NCBI GenBank assembly: GCA_040367435.1
Contig: BAABWY010000001.1
Coordinates: forward strand, 682,001 to 746,000
DNA: 64,000 nucleotides
Direction: 5' to 3'
Source of the DNA: Hyphomicrobiales bacterium 4NK60-0047b
Lineage (GTDB): Bacteria > Pseudomonadota > Alphaproteobacteria > Rhizobiales > HXMU1428-3
The position numbers and the translations under genes are program-made. This document shows positions 1 through 8,109 of the stretch, in pieces (the first letter of the stretch is position 1; every line of letters begins with the position of its first letter). The notes beneath the pieces are model-generated. The model had not been told where the DNA came from, searched no databases, and was given only the letters and a program-made list of their open reading frames with translations.

Positions 1-244
1 CAACGCGGCGGGCATCATGAATATCTTGTCCGGCACAACACGCCCCTTTTCGTCCCACAGCTTCGCCATGGTCATAAAGTTGTAACGTTATTCCTACAAC
101 ATCATAACCCTCAGCTTTTAAAAGTGCTGCAACCACAGAACTATCCACGCCGCCAGACATGGCAACGACAATCCTGCAGCTTGAAGGCTCACCTTCAAGT
201 CCCAGACTATTTAGTTTTGGTTTTTTTGTGCTCGAATTTGTCAT
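1..244 (-). CDS. mnmA: tRNA-specific 2-thiouridylase MnmA (N-terminal part, cut by window edge)
   Basis: Reading the minus strand from an ATG at 244 gives an open frame to the window edge. About 24 residues in there is a PP-loop ATP pyrophosphatase motif, [15 protein letters not shown], followed by [15 protein letters not shown] and a CCAG segment, which is the usual MnmA N-terminus. The enzyme adenylates and thiolates U34 of tRNA-Lys, -Glu and -Gln in the cytoplasm, with sulfur supplied by a relay. Only about 81 codons are present; the catalytic cysteines of the C-terminal part lie outside the window. The first 22 or so residues are a low-complexity extension and the true start could be slightly downstream. 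Divergent from fliK, separated by about 660 bp. Confidence 0.93.
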   Translation of the reverse strand, partial: MTNSSTKKPKLNSLGLEGEPSSCRIVVAMSGGVDSSVVAALLKAEGYDVVGITLQLYDHGEAVGRKGACCAGQDIHDARRV

Positions 245-903
245 GCTACTAAATTTAACTATTTGCGCTAAATATAACAAGGTACCAACTTAACAAGTGA
301 AATGTAACAAGTGCCCACGGAATAAAAATTCTTGTAAGACAAATACTTACTCTCATTTGCAAGCTAGCAAAATGCTAGATGCAACTGTATAAGTTACTTA
401 TTTTCTTAGTGCTCAATTTCATCAAACCCCCTCCATACCACAACTTAAGAGTAAAAGCGACAGGCGTTAAGAAAAAGCCCAACTTCTTTATCTTAAAAAA
501 GCGATCAATCAAAAAACTCAATAACAGTGAGCCTAAAGAATGTGATCAGTTTATGGTGCTCTTTCAATATATTACATCTATTATACCATAAGCATAAAAA
601 TATACTGTGATAAAAGTGTTAGACTTAAAGATAAGTCTTAACGCCGTGACATACAACTAAGAACACGGCAAATAACGCCCACTCCTCGGCAATAAATGCC
701 GAGTTAGTGAAGAAAAACTCTTATTAAAAAACCTCGCAAAACTAAAAAATCATTGTTTTTATTGAACTTTTCCCACCCAAAGCATTTGGCCTAAAATCTG
801 CTTATCCTATAGAGAATTATACGCGGCAAGCGGCACCACCTCTAAATTTGAGGCACTCCTATGCCAAAGATGGTCCCGTTTATAAAATGGCCAAAGTCAA
901 AAG
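245..903. other. Intergenic region between mnmA and fliK
   Basis: About 660 bp of AT-rich DNA without a convincing gene. A 70-codon open frame at 379-591 has no ribosome binding site and no family resemblance and is not called. The only feature I can support is the sigma-54 promoter candidate near 786-803, listed separately. The mnmA promoter should lie near 245-330. Confidence 0.5.
786..803 (+). promoter_or_regulatory. Candidate sigma-54 (-24/-12) promoter for fliK-flgD
   Basis: The sequence TTGGCctaaaatcTGCTT carries GG (788-789) and GC (800-801) separated by exactly 10 bases, the defining spacing of RpoN promoters. It lies about 100 bp before fliK. Late flagellar genes in Caulobacter and relatives use sigma-54 with FlbD, and flbD is encoded 7 kb downstream here. 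No upstream FlbD (ftr) site was identified, so the assignment rests on the -24/-12 match and the context. Confidence 0.55.
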
Positions 904-2460
904 ATGGAACTAAAAATGACAGCAGAGAAAATTACAACTTCAAATGCTTTAGCCTCAATTTCACAATCAAAAAAATTGGCCAAAACGCAAGAGTTACCGT
1001 CAAAACAAAGCCATTCTGCTGATGTCTTTTCAAAACATCTCGATCAAAAGTTAGATAATGTCGACAAAAACTCCGCCCCTATTGATCGGCCTGAACGCCG
1101 CCAGAATGAACTCAGCACGGGCAAAATCAACGACGAAAGACAAAGAAACACTTCAAGACAAGAAGCTCACCTTGATAATAAACATGTCGAAAAGAAACAA
1201 CAGGCCGACAAGCGTCTAGAAGAACAACGCGCTGATGAAGCAAATGAAAAAAAACAATCAGCTAAACCCCAACAAACAGTTGAGAGCACAGAACAGTTTA
1301 ATAGTGAAGAACTGACTTTTACTGATGAAACATCGCAAAACGGCGAAACAAACAACCTCAGTGCCAGTGAAGACGCCATCAACACTGAAACAACCTCAGA
1401 TAGTTCCGAAACTGCTAATCAAATAACGATAGAAACAACTGAAACACTACAAAACAGTGAAGAACTGCAAACATTAGTAGATGCGGCAAACACAGAAGAA
1501 AATACATCAATTGAAAACCCTGCCATCTTAGATGCTGCCTCAGAAACCACACTAAACAAAACAAACGCAGATGAAAAAGGCTTAGCCGCAAATTCGACAG
1601 CCCTGGCAAACCAACAAGACAGTCAGACACCAACTGCCAAAACAGGCCAGCCGATTGATACAACAAACGCAAAAACACCCCCTCACCTAGAAAGCACACT
1701 AGGACAGGACAATGATGGACAAGGCGGCGGAAACGGCGAAGGTCAAAAAGGACAATCTTCAGAAAACCCAGCCCCCTTCAACAAGGCAAAATCAGATCTA
1801 TTCGCCCCTAAGGAAGGGACATTTAGTCAAAACAATCAGGCTCAAACCAATAATGCCCCTATTCTGGCATCAACTCAATTAACTGATCAATTTGCTAAAG
1901 GGCAAAATATCAAAACATCAGGCCCTGAAATTACGCAATTGATTTCAAGTGATAAAGCTGGCGACACATCCGCGGCCATCGGAACAAATGCTGATGTAAA
2001 ACAATCAAGCCCTGCAACACACTTAAGAGCAGCTGGATATACCAGCCCAACCCAATCTGTCGCAATTCAAATTGCAGCCAAAGCTCAAAACGGCGCCCAG
2101 CAATTCGAAATTCGGCTCAATCCACCAGAGCTAGGCCGTGTTGATGTTCGACTGGAATTCACAAAAGATGGACAAGTTACAACACACCTGATCGTTGAAC
2201 GCCCAGAAACTTTAGACATGCTTTCAAAAGATGCACGTCAACTTGAAAAAGCCCTCAGTGATGCTGGTGTCGATATTGAAAGCGAAGGCCTAACCTTCTC
2301 GTTGCAAGACCAAGAAAGTCAAGGCAGCTCATCTCAAGAGCAAAATGAGCAATTTTCAAATAACAGCCAATTAGAAAATGAAGCACCTGCGACGCAAATT
2401 GAACCAGAAACAATTTATCGCCAATTATCAACAACAAGCGGCCTCGATATGAGTGTTTAA
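904..2460 (+). CDS. fliK: Flagellar hook-length control protein FliK
   Basis: The 518-residue product has the FliK layout: a long, Gln/Asn/Thr/Glu-rich, poorly conserved N-terminal two thirds that acts as the molecular ruler, then a compact C-terminal Flg_hook domain at about residues 385-465, containing FEIRLNPPELGRVDVRLEF and later LEKALSDAGVDIE. FliK is exported through the flagellar type III apparatus, measures the hook, and switches export specificity through FlhB. flgD follows 60 bp downstream, and a sigma-54 promoter candidate lies upstream. Start choice: ATG at 904 has no clear Shine-Dalgarno sequence. ATG at 916 has GGA about 8 bases upstream and may be the real start, which would remove four residues. 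Confidence 0.88.
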   Translation: MELKMTAEKITTSNALASISQSKKLAKTQELPSKQSHSADVFSKHLDQKLDNVDKNSAPIDRPERRQNELSTGKINDERQRNTSRQEAHLDNKHVEKKQQADKRLEEQRADEANEKKQSAKPQQTVESTEQFNSEELTFTDETSQNGETNNLSASEDAINTETTSDSSETANQITIETTETLQNSEELQTLVDAANTEENTSIENPAILDAASETTLNKTNADEKGLAANSTALANQQDSQTPTAKTGQPIDTTNAKTPPHLESTLGQDNDGQGGGNGEGQKGQSSENPAPFNKAKSDLFAPKEGTFSQNNQAQTNNAPILASTQLTDQFAKGQNIKTSGPEITQLISSDKAGDTSAAIGTNADVKQSSPATHLRAAGYTSPTQSVAIQIAAKAQNGAQQFEIRLNPPELGRVDVRLEFTKDGQVTTHLIVERPETLDMLSKDARQLEKALSDAGVDIESEGLTFSLQDQESQGSSSQEQNEQFSNNSQLENEAPATQIEPETIYRQLSTTSGLDMSV

Positions 2461-2520
2461 ATAAATTTGAACTTTTAAAAATAAGTAAGTGAACAAATCA
2501 AAACTAGAGAGTTATGAACA

Positions 2521-3192
2521 ATGCCTTCAATCAATCCATTATCCGCCCTAACAGACATCGGCGCAGCAACAAGTTCGCAATCAACAATCGCGACCAGTTT
2601 TGATACGTTTTTAACGCTTTTAACAACCCAATTACAAAATCAAAATCCGTTAGAGCCACTCGATGCCAACGAATTCACCCAGCAACTGGTCCAGTTCAGT
2701 GAAGTAGAGCAAACAATTAAATCAAATGAAAATCTTGAAAACCTCTTAAAACTACAAGCAGCAACGGCCGTCACCAATTCAGTCTCTTACATAGGAAAAT
2801 CCGTTGAATTATCTGAAGTCTCACAAGAACTAACAAACAATTCTGCCACTTGGCCAATTGAAGCTGCCAATTCATCAGATAAAGCGACTTTCACAATTAG
2901 TGATGCAAACGGCAATGTGGTCTTCTCAGAGCAAAAAGCAATTACCTCAGGAAGCTCAGAATACACATGGAATGGCAAAACAGACACGGGCTCTATTGCA
3001 CCTAAAGGTAATTATACCCTCTCAATCTCAGCAAGAAATTCTGAAGGCGTTACCATTGATACCAATGTCGCCAGCCGCGAAGGCACTGTAACAGGCGTCG
3101 ATATGAGCGGCGACACTCTCTATCTGTTAATTGGCGACGAAAAAGTAAAAATCGAAAAAGTCAGCGCCATCAGGCAGGGAACTGTTAACTAA
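2521..3192 (+). CDS. flgD: Flagellar hook assembly scaffold FlgD
   Basis: The 223-residue product begins with the FlgD N-terminal signature FLTLLTTQLQNQNPLEPLD followed by EFTQQLVQFSEVEQ (residues 31-65). After it come the FlgD Ig-like/tudor part, with FTISDANGNVV and YTWNGKTDTG motifs, and a C-terminal strand region. FlgD caps the growing hook so that FlgE subunits can polymerise, and is discarded afterwards. Its length is normal for the family. It probably shares the fliK transcript. The downstream stretch (3193-3482) contains several TTAAC half-sites resembling CtrA half-boxes but no full TTAA-N7-TTAA site. Confidence 0.93.
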   Translation: MPSINPLSALTDIGAATSSQSTIATSFDTFLTLLTTQLQNQNPLEPLDANEFTQQLVQFSEVEQTIKSNENLENLLKLQAATAVTNSVSYIGKSVELSEVSQELTNNSATWPIEAANSSDKATFTISDANGNVVFSEQKAITSGSSEYTWNGKTDTGSIAPKGNYTLSISARNSEGVTIDTNVASREGTVTGVDMSGDTLYLLIGDEKVKIEKVSAIRQGTVN

Positions 3193-3482
3193 TTTAGTGT
3201 TAACTAATCTAAAGCACATTAATAAACTAAGGACAGATTAAGGAATTTTGTCCGAGTAAAGACGTATTTCGAAACTTATTTGCAAATAACCCCAGTTCGG
3301 CTTGAGCAAATTAAGGATCAAAGGTTAAGCATTAACAATTTACCAATGCCATGCAGTAAAATGGCACATCACTTGCAGTTATGTTCATCATATAACTTAG
3401 CGTGATTTTAACCCGGCTGGGTTATGGTACTCATTGAAGTACATAGTATTAATTGGGTCAGAGTATAGTAGAGTAGAGTAAA

Positions 3483-3764
3483 ATGACCGATCATGGATTT
3501 AGACCACGAGCCCGCTTTGTCATCGGCCCCGACGGGAGCCCTTTAACAGTTGCGGACTTACCCCCCAAAAACACAAAACGTTGGGTTATCAGACGTAAAG
3601 CAGAAGTTGTAGCAGCTGTTCGCGGCGGCCTCTTAAGCCTAGAAGAAGCGTGCGAACGTTACAAACTAACCGTTGAAGAATTTTTAAGTTGGCAAAAGTC
3701 AATTGATCGTCACGGTTTGGCTGGCCTTAGAGCAACACGCGTTCAAGACTACCGCGGTGCTTAA
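3483..3764 (+). CDS. sciP: CtrA inhibitor SciP (DUF1153)
   Basis: The 93-residue protein is almost entirely the DUF1153 domain: VIGPDGSPLTVADLPP, then TKRWVIRRKAEVVAAVRGGL, SLEEACERYKLTVEEFLSWQ and a C-terminal RATRVQDYRGA. This is close to Caulobacter SciP as I remember it. SciP binds CtrA and blocks its recruitment of RNA polymerase in G1, so CtrA-dependent flagellar and cell-cycle genes are timed. Here sciP sits between flgD and the fliF operon, and a full CtrA box lies before fliF, which suggests local control as well as a global role. The ribosome binding site is weak (GAG, 7 bases before the ATG). Confidence 0.93.
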   Translation: MTDHGFRPRARFVIGPDGSPLTVADLPPKNTKRWVIRRKAEVVAAVRGGLLSLEEACERYKLTVEEFLSWQKSIDRHGLAGLRATRVQDYRGA

Positions 3765-3790
3765 TTAATATCTCTTTCTGATACAAATAG

Positions 3791-3918
3791 TGTGTCACTT
3801 AAAAGTGGTTACCGATTTTAGGATCGGCGGATGTTTCGTGAGCATCTGAAGCAAAAAATGACACACTTAAATAAAAGAGAGAGTGTGTCATATTAATTCA
3901 TTTAAAAACGACACGCTC
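3791..3918 (+). repeat. Short hairpin element inside a TGTGTCA inverted repeat
   Basis: The core GGATGTTTCGTGAGCATC followed by TGAAGC (3829-3852) is a diverged GGATGC-type copy of the short hairpin family. It is enclosed by the arms TGTGTCA (3791-3797) and TGACACA (3859-3865). A second hairpin with arms GAGTGTGTC (3881-3889) and GACACGCTC (3910-3918) follows directly. The arrangement of an outer stem with a nested hairpin and an A-run before the closing arm is the same as in copies elsewhere in this window. Confidence 0.6.
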
Positions 3919-3956
3919 TAGTTTCAGAACAATTCACAGATTTTTTCTGTTTCAAA

Positions 3957-3995
3957 AACAAACGCTGCACCAACCAGGTGCAGCGTTTTTTGTCG
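3957..3995 (+). terminator. Rho-independent terminator after sciP
   Basis: A perfect GC-rich stem, AACGCTGCACC and GGTGCAGCGTT around the loop AACCA, is followed directly by a T-run. It separates the fliK-flgD-sciP transcript(s) from the fliF operon. Confidence 0.9.
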
Positions 3996-4082
3996 TTTTG
4001 AACCACAAAAACGCTTCCCCCCCTGAACTTTAGTCAAAATATTATAATTTATAGGCAAATTTTGCCGATAAATTTCAAAACT

Positions 4083-4098
4083 TTAAACTCTGTTTAAC
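4083..4098 (+). promoter_or_regulatory. CtrA binding site (TTAA-N7-TTAAC) upstream of fliF
   Basis: TTAA (4083-4086), seven bases, then TTAAC (4094-4098) is an exact match to the full CtrA consensus. It lies about 115 bp before the fliF start. In Caulobacter the fliF operon is a class II, CtrA-activated, SciP-inhibited target, and sciP is the gene directly upstream here. The match and its position are seen; CtrA binding is inferred. Confidence 0.72.
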
Positions 4099-4211
4099 TA
4101 TTAGTGGGTAAAAATTGCCTAGAGGGAATCATGTTACATAGTTTATTGCGTTCAAACGTGCGGAGCCCTGCGTCGTACAACCATTATTAATGTGTGGAGC
4201 AAGCCAGTCTG

Positions 4212-5921
4212 ATGAGTGATAATGTATCTATTGGTAACATTGAAATTAATAACAATAATAACATCGTTAGTTTTTTACAGTCGTTAGGGATCGCAAGAGT
4301 AGCAGCAATGGCAACCGTTGCTGTTGGTATGATTGGCTTTTTTATATTTTTAATGACACGGTTTAATCAACCACACTTAACAGTTCTTTATTCTGACCTT
4401 GAATTCAAAGATTCAATCGAAATTGTCAAAAAGCTGGAGGGGTTAAATGTCCCTCATGAAATTAAAGGCGATGGGGCTGTGATCCTGGTCCCTAAAGACC
4501 AGGTTTTAAAATTGCGACTGACCATGGCAGAAGAAGGTTTACCAGCAGGCGGCACCGTTGGATACGAAATTTTCGACAAAAGCAATACACTCGGTGCAAC
4601 TAACTTTGTTCAAAACATTAATCACCTAAGAGCCATCGAAGGGGAATTATCAAGAACAATTAAGGCGCTTAATCAAGTCCAACAAGCACGCGTTCATTTG
4701 GTGCTCCCCAAAAGAAAGCTCTTTGCAAGAGATAAAGCCAAAGCTTCCGCCTCTATTATTATCAAATCAAGAGGTGAACTAGACCGCGGTCAAATCAGAG
4801 CCATTCAGCACCTCGTCGCCTCAGCCGTTGAAAATTTAAGCCCAGCTCAAGTGTCAATCGTTGATGAAACAGGACGTCTCCTCGCCTCAGGTCTCAATCA
4901 AGATCAAGGCCCAATGGCACAAGAAGTTGCACAGCGCACACAAAGCTATGAATTACGATTAACGAGAGAATTAGAAGAAATTGTTGGCCGGATCGTAGGA
5001 GATGGCCATGTCCGTATTCGCGTAAACGCTGAAATGGACTATAACCGCGTCACCAAGTCATCCGAAATATATGACCCCGATGGTAAAGTTGTACGTTCCT
5101 CTAATACAAGAGAAGAAACCTCCTCCTCATCACAGCCAACCGGAGATAAGTCCGTTACAGTAGGTAATGAACTTCCAGATAGTAACGCCGACAATGGCAA
5201 CAAAGGCAATGCCAAAGAAGATCAAGCAAAAAACCAGGAAGTCATCAATTATGAAATTTCAAAGACAAACCAAACAGAAATCATTGAAGGTGGCCGCATA
5301 AAAAGGCTGTCTGTTGCAGTGCTGGTTGATGGTGTCTACACAAAAGCCGCTGACGGAAAATCAACCTATGCCCCCCGCGATAAAGCTGAACTTGAAGAAA
5401 TCACAGATTTAGTTCGTTCTGCCATCGGTTTTGACAAACAGCGCGGTGACTTGATCAATGTAACCAATTTAAAATTTGCAAAGAACGAAAATCTCAAACT
5501 TGATGAAGCAACTGAAGCTTCAATGTTTGACTTTACCAAAGCAGATTATTTCTACATTGCAGAACTCTTTATAACATTACTTATTTCTCTGTTTTTCATC
5601 CTATTTGTCATCCGCCCATTAGTAAAAAGAGTGTTGGAACCTGAAAAGAACGATGTAGTAATCGATCTCGTCGAACATCTAGGTGAAGCACAAAGAGCCG
5701 ATGACAACCCAGTTGAGTTAGACCCAGAAAAACTCAACACATTAGAGCAAGTCGAAGACCAGCTTAACGAAAACAAAACAGCACAAACCATTCAGGACGC
5801 AAAAGTAAATGGAGAAATCCAGGCTGAAGCGATCAGACAAATAGGAACACTGGTTCAAAACAACCCCAAAGAAGCAACGAGCGTTATTCGGAATTGGGTT
5901 GATGAAGAAAAAGCTGCGTAA
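4212..5921 (+). CDS. fliF: Flagellar MS-ring protein FliF
   Basis: Of normal FliF length (about 569 residues), with an N-terminal membrane helix (around residues 30-52), the YscJ/FliF ring-building motifs LEGLNVPHEIKGDG and GYEIFDKSNTLG, the FliF_C region with YEISKTNQTEI and RIKRLSVAVLVDG, and a second membrane helix near the C-terminus (FITLLISLFFILFVIRPL). The final cytoplasmic tail binds FliG, encoded next. FliF forms the membrane ring that houses the export gate. An in-frame GTG at 4194 has no ribosome binding site. The ATG at 4212 has GGAG 12 bases upstream, so I chose it. First gene of fliF-fliG-fliH-fliN-flbD. Confidence 0.94.
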   Translation: MSDNVSIGNIEINNNNNIVSFLQSLGIARVAAMATVAVGMIGFFIFLMTRFNQPHLTVLYSDLEFKDSIEIVKKLEGLNVPHEIKGDGAVILVPKDQVLKLRLTMAEEGLPAGGTVGYEIFDKSNTLGATNFVQNINHLRAIEGELSRTIKALNQVQQARVHLVLPKRKLFARDKAKASASIIIKSRGELDRGQIRAIQHLVASAVENLSPAQVSIVDETGRLLASGLNQDQGPMAQEVAQRTQSYELRLTRELEEIVGRIVGDGHVRIRVNAEMDYNRVTKSSEIYDPDGKVVRSSNTREETSSSSQPTGDKSVTVGNELPDSNADNGNKGNAKEDQAKNQEVINYEISKTNQTEIIEGGRIKRLSVAVLVDGVYTKAADGKSTYAPRDKAELEEITDLVRSAIGFDKQRGDLINVTNLKFAKNENLKLDEATEASMFDFTKADYFYIAELFITLLISLFFILFVIRPLVKRVLEPEKNDVVIDLVEHLGEAQRADDNPVELDPEKLNTLEQVEDQLNENKTAQTIQDAKVNGEIQAEAIRQIGTLVQNNPKEATSVIRNWVDEEKAA

Positions 5922-5932
5922 AGGAGAAAGAT

Positions 5933-7000
5933 ATGGCCGAAACAATGACTATGCCTGAAACAAATTCTGCCCTCCCGATAGCTGCACAAGCCTCCGGTCT
6001 GGCCTCAGATACACTTAACGGTGAAGAACGCGCTGCTATTCTTCTTCTAGCATTAGGTAAAGATTATGGCGAACCTATATGGGAAGCCCTTGAAGACGAT
6101 GAGATCGCCGAAATTTCAATTGCAATGTCAAAACTTGGTAAAGTCACAACAGACCAGGTTGAAGAAATCTTGGCCCGCTTTATTTCAGATATGTCAATAT
6201 CCGGCGCTGTTATGGGCAACTTTGAATCAACGGAAAGTCTTTTGAAACAAATCCTACCTGAAGATCGGGTAAATTTGATTATGGAAGGCATCCGTGGTCC
6301 AGCTGGCCGCAATATGTGGGAAAAGCTCTCAAACGTACAAGCTCACATTCTCGCCAACTATTTGAAAAATGAATACCCACAAACCATTGCAGTGATTTTA
6401 TCCAAGATTTCGTCTGAACACGCAGCCAGAGTTCTTGGTCTTTTACCTGACGAATTTTCAATGGAAGTCATCCAACGCATGCTTGCTATGGAAGCCGTTC
6501 AAAAAGAAATCCTTGAAAAAATCGAACAAACTCTACGTAAAGAATTTATCTCCAATCTTTCAAGTACAAACCAAACAGATGCTCATGAAACAATGGCAGA
6601 TATCTTCAATAACTTCGATCGCCAAACAGAAGCTCTCTTCATGGGTAAATTGGAAGAAGTTGACCGTGACGCCGCTGAACGCATTAAAAACCTAATGTTC
6701 ACATTTGATGATTTAGGGGGCCTCAACTCTTCAAGCATACAAGCCTTACTGCGTGAAGTTGAAAAAGATGTCTTAGCTCTTGCTATGAAAGGCACATCAG
6801 AAAAAATCAAAGGTTTCTTCCTTGAAAACATGTCCAAGAGAGCCGCTGAAATGCTGGTTGATGATTTAGAAAATATGGGACCTGTTCGCTTAAGCGATGT
6901 AGATGAAGCCCAGGCAAAAATGATCAGTAAAGCAAAAGATCTTGAAGCTTCTGGTGATATTGTGATCACCAAAGGTGATGATGCAGAAGAGTTTATTTAG
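5933..7000 (+). CDS. fliG: Flagellar motor switch protein FliG
   Basis: The 355-residue product shows FliG hallmarks: LNGEERAAILLLALG near the N-terminus, the EHAARVLGLLPDEFSMEVIQRM middle domain, and the C-terminal torque domain with FDDLGGLNSSSIQALLREVEKD, ALAMKG and FFLENMSKRAAEMLVDDLE carrying the charged residues that contact the stator. FliG sits on FliF and transmits torque. It starts 11 bases after fliF with a good AAGGAG site. The N-terminus has an extra 25 or so residues before the conserved part. Confidence 0.95.
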   Translation: MAETMTMPETNSALPIAAQASGLASDTLNGEERAAILLLALGKDYGEPIWEALEDDEIAEISIAMSKLGKVTTDQVEEILARFISDMSISGAVMGNFESTESLLKQILPEDRVNLIMEGIRGPAGRNMWEKLSNVQAHILANYLKNEYPQTIAVILSKISSEHAARVLGLLPDEFSMEVIQRMLAMEAVQKEILEKIEQTLRKEFISNLSSTNQTDAHETMADIFNNFDRQTEALFMGKLEEVDRDAAERIKNLMFTFDDLGGLNSSSIQALLREVEKDVLALAMKGTSEKIKGFFLENMSKRAAEMLVDDLENMGPVRLSDVDEAQAKMISKAKDLEASGDIVITKGDDAEEFI

Positions 7001-7726
7001 ATGAAAAGCGAACAAATGCCAGCACCACAAAAATTCATGTTCGACAATTCATTCGATAACACTAAAGAGGTTATTGATCCCTTAGTCGAGCTCAAAGCAC
7101 GCTTTGAAGAAAAAATAGAAAAAGCAAAAGCTGAAGCCTTTGCTGAAGGACGACTTACAGGTGAAAAAGAGGCATTGGCAACTATCGAGAGCCAAACAAA
7201 AGATGCTCTTGAAAAAATAGCCAATCAAGAACAAAAAATACAAGAGAATTACAATGAAGAACTTAAAAAACTAGAGGCGAAAGCAATCGAATTTGGGATA
7301 GCCGCTGGCACCACTCTCGCCGGAGACCTCATTCGCAAAGAGCCAATGCCGTTAATTGAAAATTTCTTCAAAGAAGCATTTGAAATTGTACGCGGCGTAC
7401 CTCAATTAACAGCCAGAATAACTCCAAACCTCGCTCAAAACACAAAAGAAGCTAGCAAAGCCTGGATGAGTGAAAGCGGATATACAGGTGAATTAGAAAT
7501 AATTGAAGACGCAAATTTAAAAGAATGTGACGTTGCAATCACCTGGAAGGATGGGGGCATTTCTCAAAATGTTGATGAAATCATGAATTCAATCAAATCA
7601 GCATTGAATAACTTTTTCGCATCAAAAGAAATGGCAATCAGCGGGCAAACCATCAGTGCCCTATCAACTGAACAACCCGCAACAGCACCAATTGAACCAT
7701 TAAACAAAAGTGAGAACTCATCATGA
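7001..7726 (+). CDS. fliH: Flagellar export ATPase regulator FliH/FlbE-like
   Basis: The 241-residue protein begins on the base after the fliG stop and overlaps fliN by the ATGA at its end, so translation is coupled. It has a charged helical N-terminal half rich in Glu, Lys and Ala (residues 25-95), typical of the FliH coiled coil, and a C-terminal half with FGIAAGTTLAGDL and ELEIIEDANLKECDVAITWKDGG resembling the FliH/HrpE end domain. FliH holds the FliI ATPase at the C-ring. In Caulobacter the gene in this place is flbE/fliH. The sequence family is fast-evolving, so position is an important part of the evidence. Confidence 0.82.
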   Translation: MKSEQMPAPQKFMFDNSFDNTKEVIDPLVELKARFEEKIEKAKAEAFAEGRLTGEKEALATIESQTKDALEKIANQEQKIQENYNEELKKLEAKAIEFGIAAGTTLAGDLIRKEPMPLIENFFKEAFEIVRGVPQLTARITPNLAQNTKEASKAWMSESGYTGELEIIEDANLKECDVAITWKDGGISQNVDEIMNSIKSALNNFFASKEMAISGQTISALSTEQPATAPIEPLNKSENSS

Positions 7727-8073
7727 GTGAAGATCAAGAAAAAAAAGATGATCTTGAGCTAACAGATTTCTCTGAAAATGCCTCAGATAGTGACGAAAAT
7801 ACAGAAGTCAGCACAGGCCCTAAACAAGTCGAAGACTTGCAGGCCGTTTATGACGTACCTGTTAAAATTTCCGCCGTCCTAGGTCGCACAAATTTAGAAA
7901 TATCAGACCTACTGGATCTGGACGAAGGTGACGTCATTGAGCTAGACAGAAAAGTCGGTGAGGCCATTGACCTTTACGTAAACAACCGCCTGGTCGCCCG
8001 CGGAGAAGTTGTGCTTGTTGACGAAAAACTCGGCGTCACTATGACCGAAATTATCTCAAATAAAAAAGATTAA
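7723..8073 (+). CDS. fliN: Flagellar motor switch protein FliN
   Basis: The 116-residue protein has an acidic N-terminal tail of about 45 residues and then the complete SpoA/FliN domain: YDVPVKISAVLGRTNLEISD, LLDLDEGDVIELDRKVGE and NNRLVARGEVVLVDEKLGV. FliN forms the base of the cytoplasmic C-ring and also docks FliH-FliI. It overlaps fliH by 4 bases. Size and domain are typical of alphaproteobacterial FliN. Confidence 0.95.
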   Translation: MSEDQEKKDDLELTDFSENASDSDENTEVSTGPKQVEDLQAVYDVPVKISAVLGRTNLEISDLLDLDEGDVIELDRKVGEAIDLYVNNRLVARGEVVLVDEKLGVTMTEIISNKKD

Positions 8074-8109
8074 ATTAAAAACAAACCGGCCCCTTAAAGG
8101 AGCAACAAC

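Noticed and set aside
379-591. A 70-codon open frame between mnmA and fliK
   Set aside because: No ribosome binding site, no recognisable domain, composition like the surrounding AT-rich intergenic DNA.
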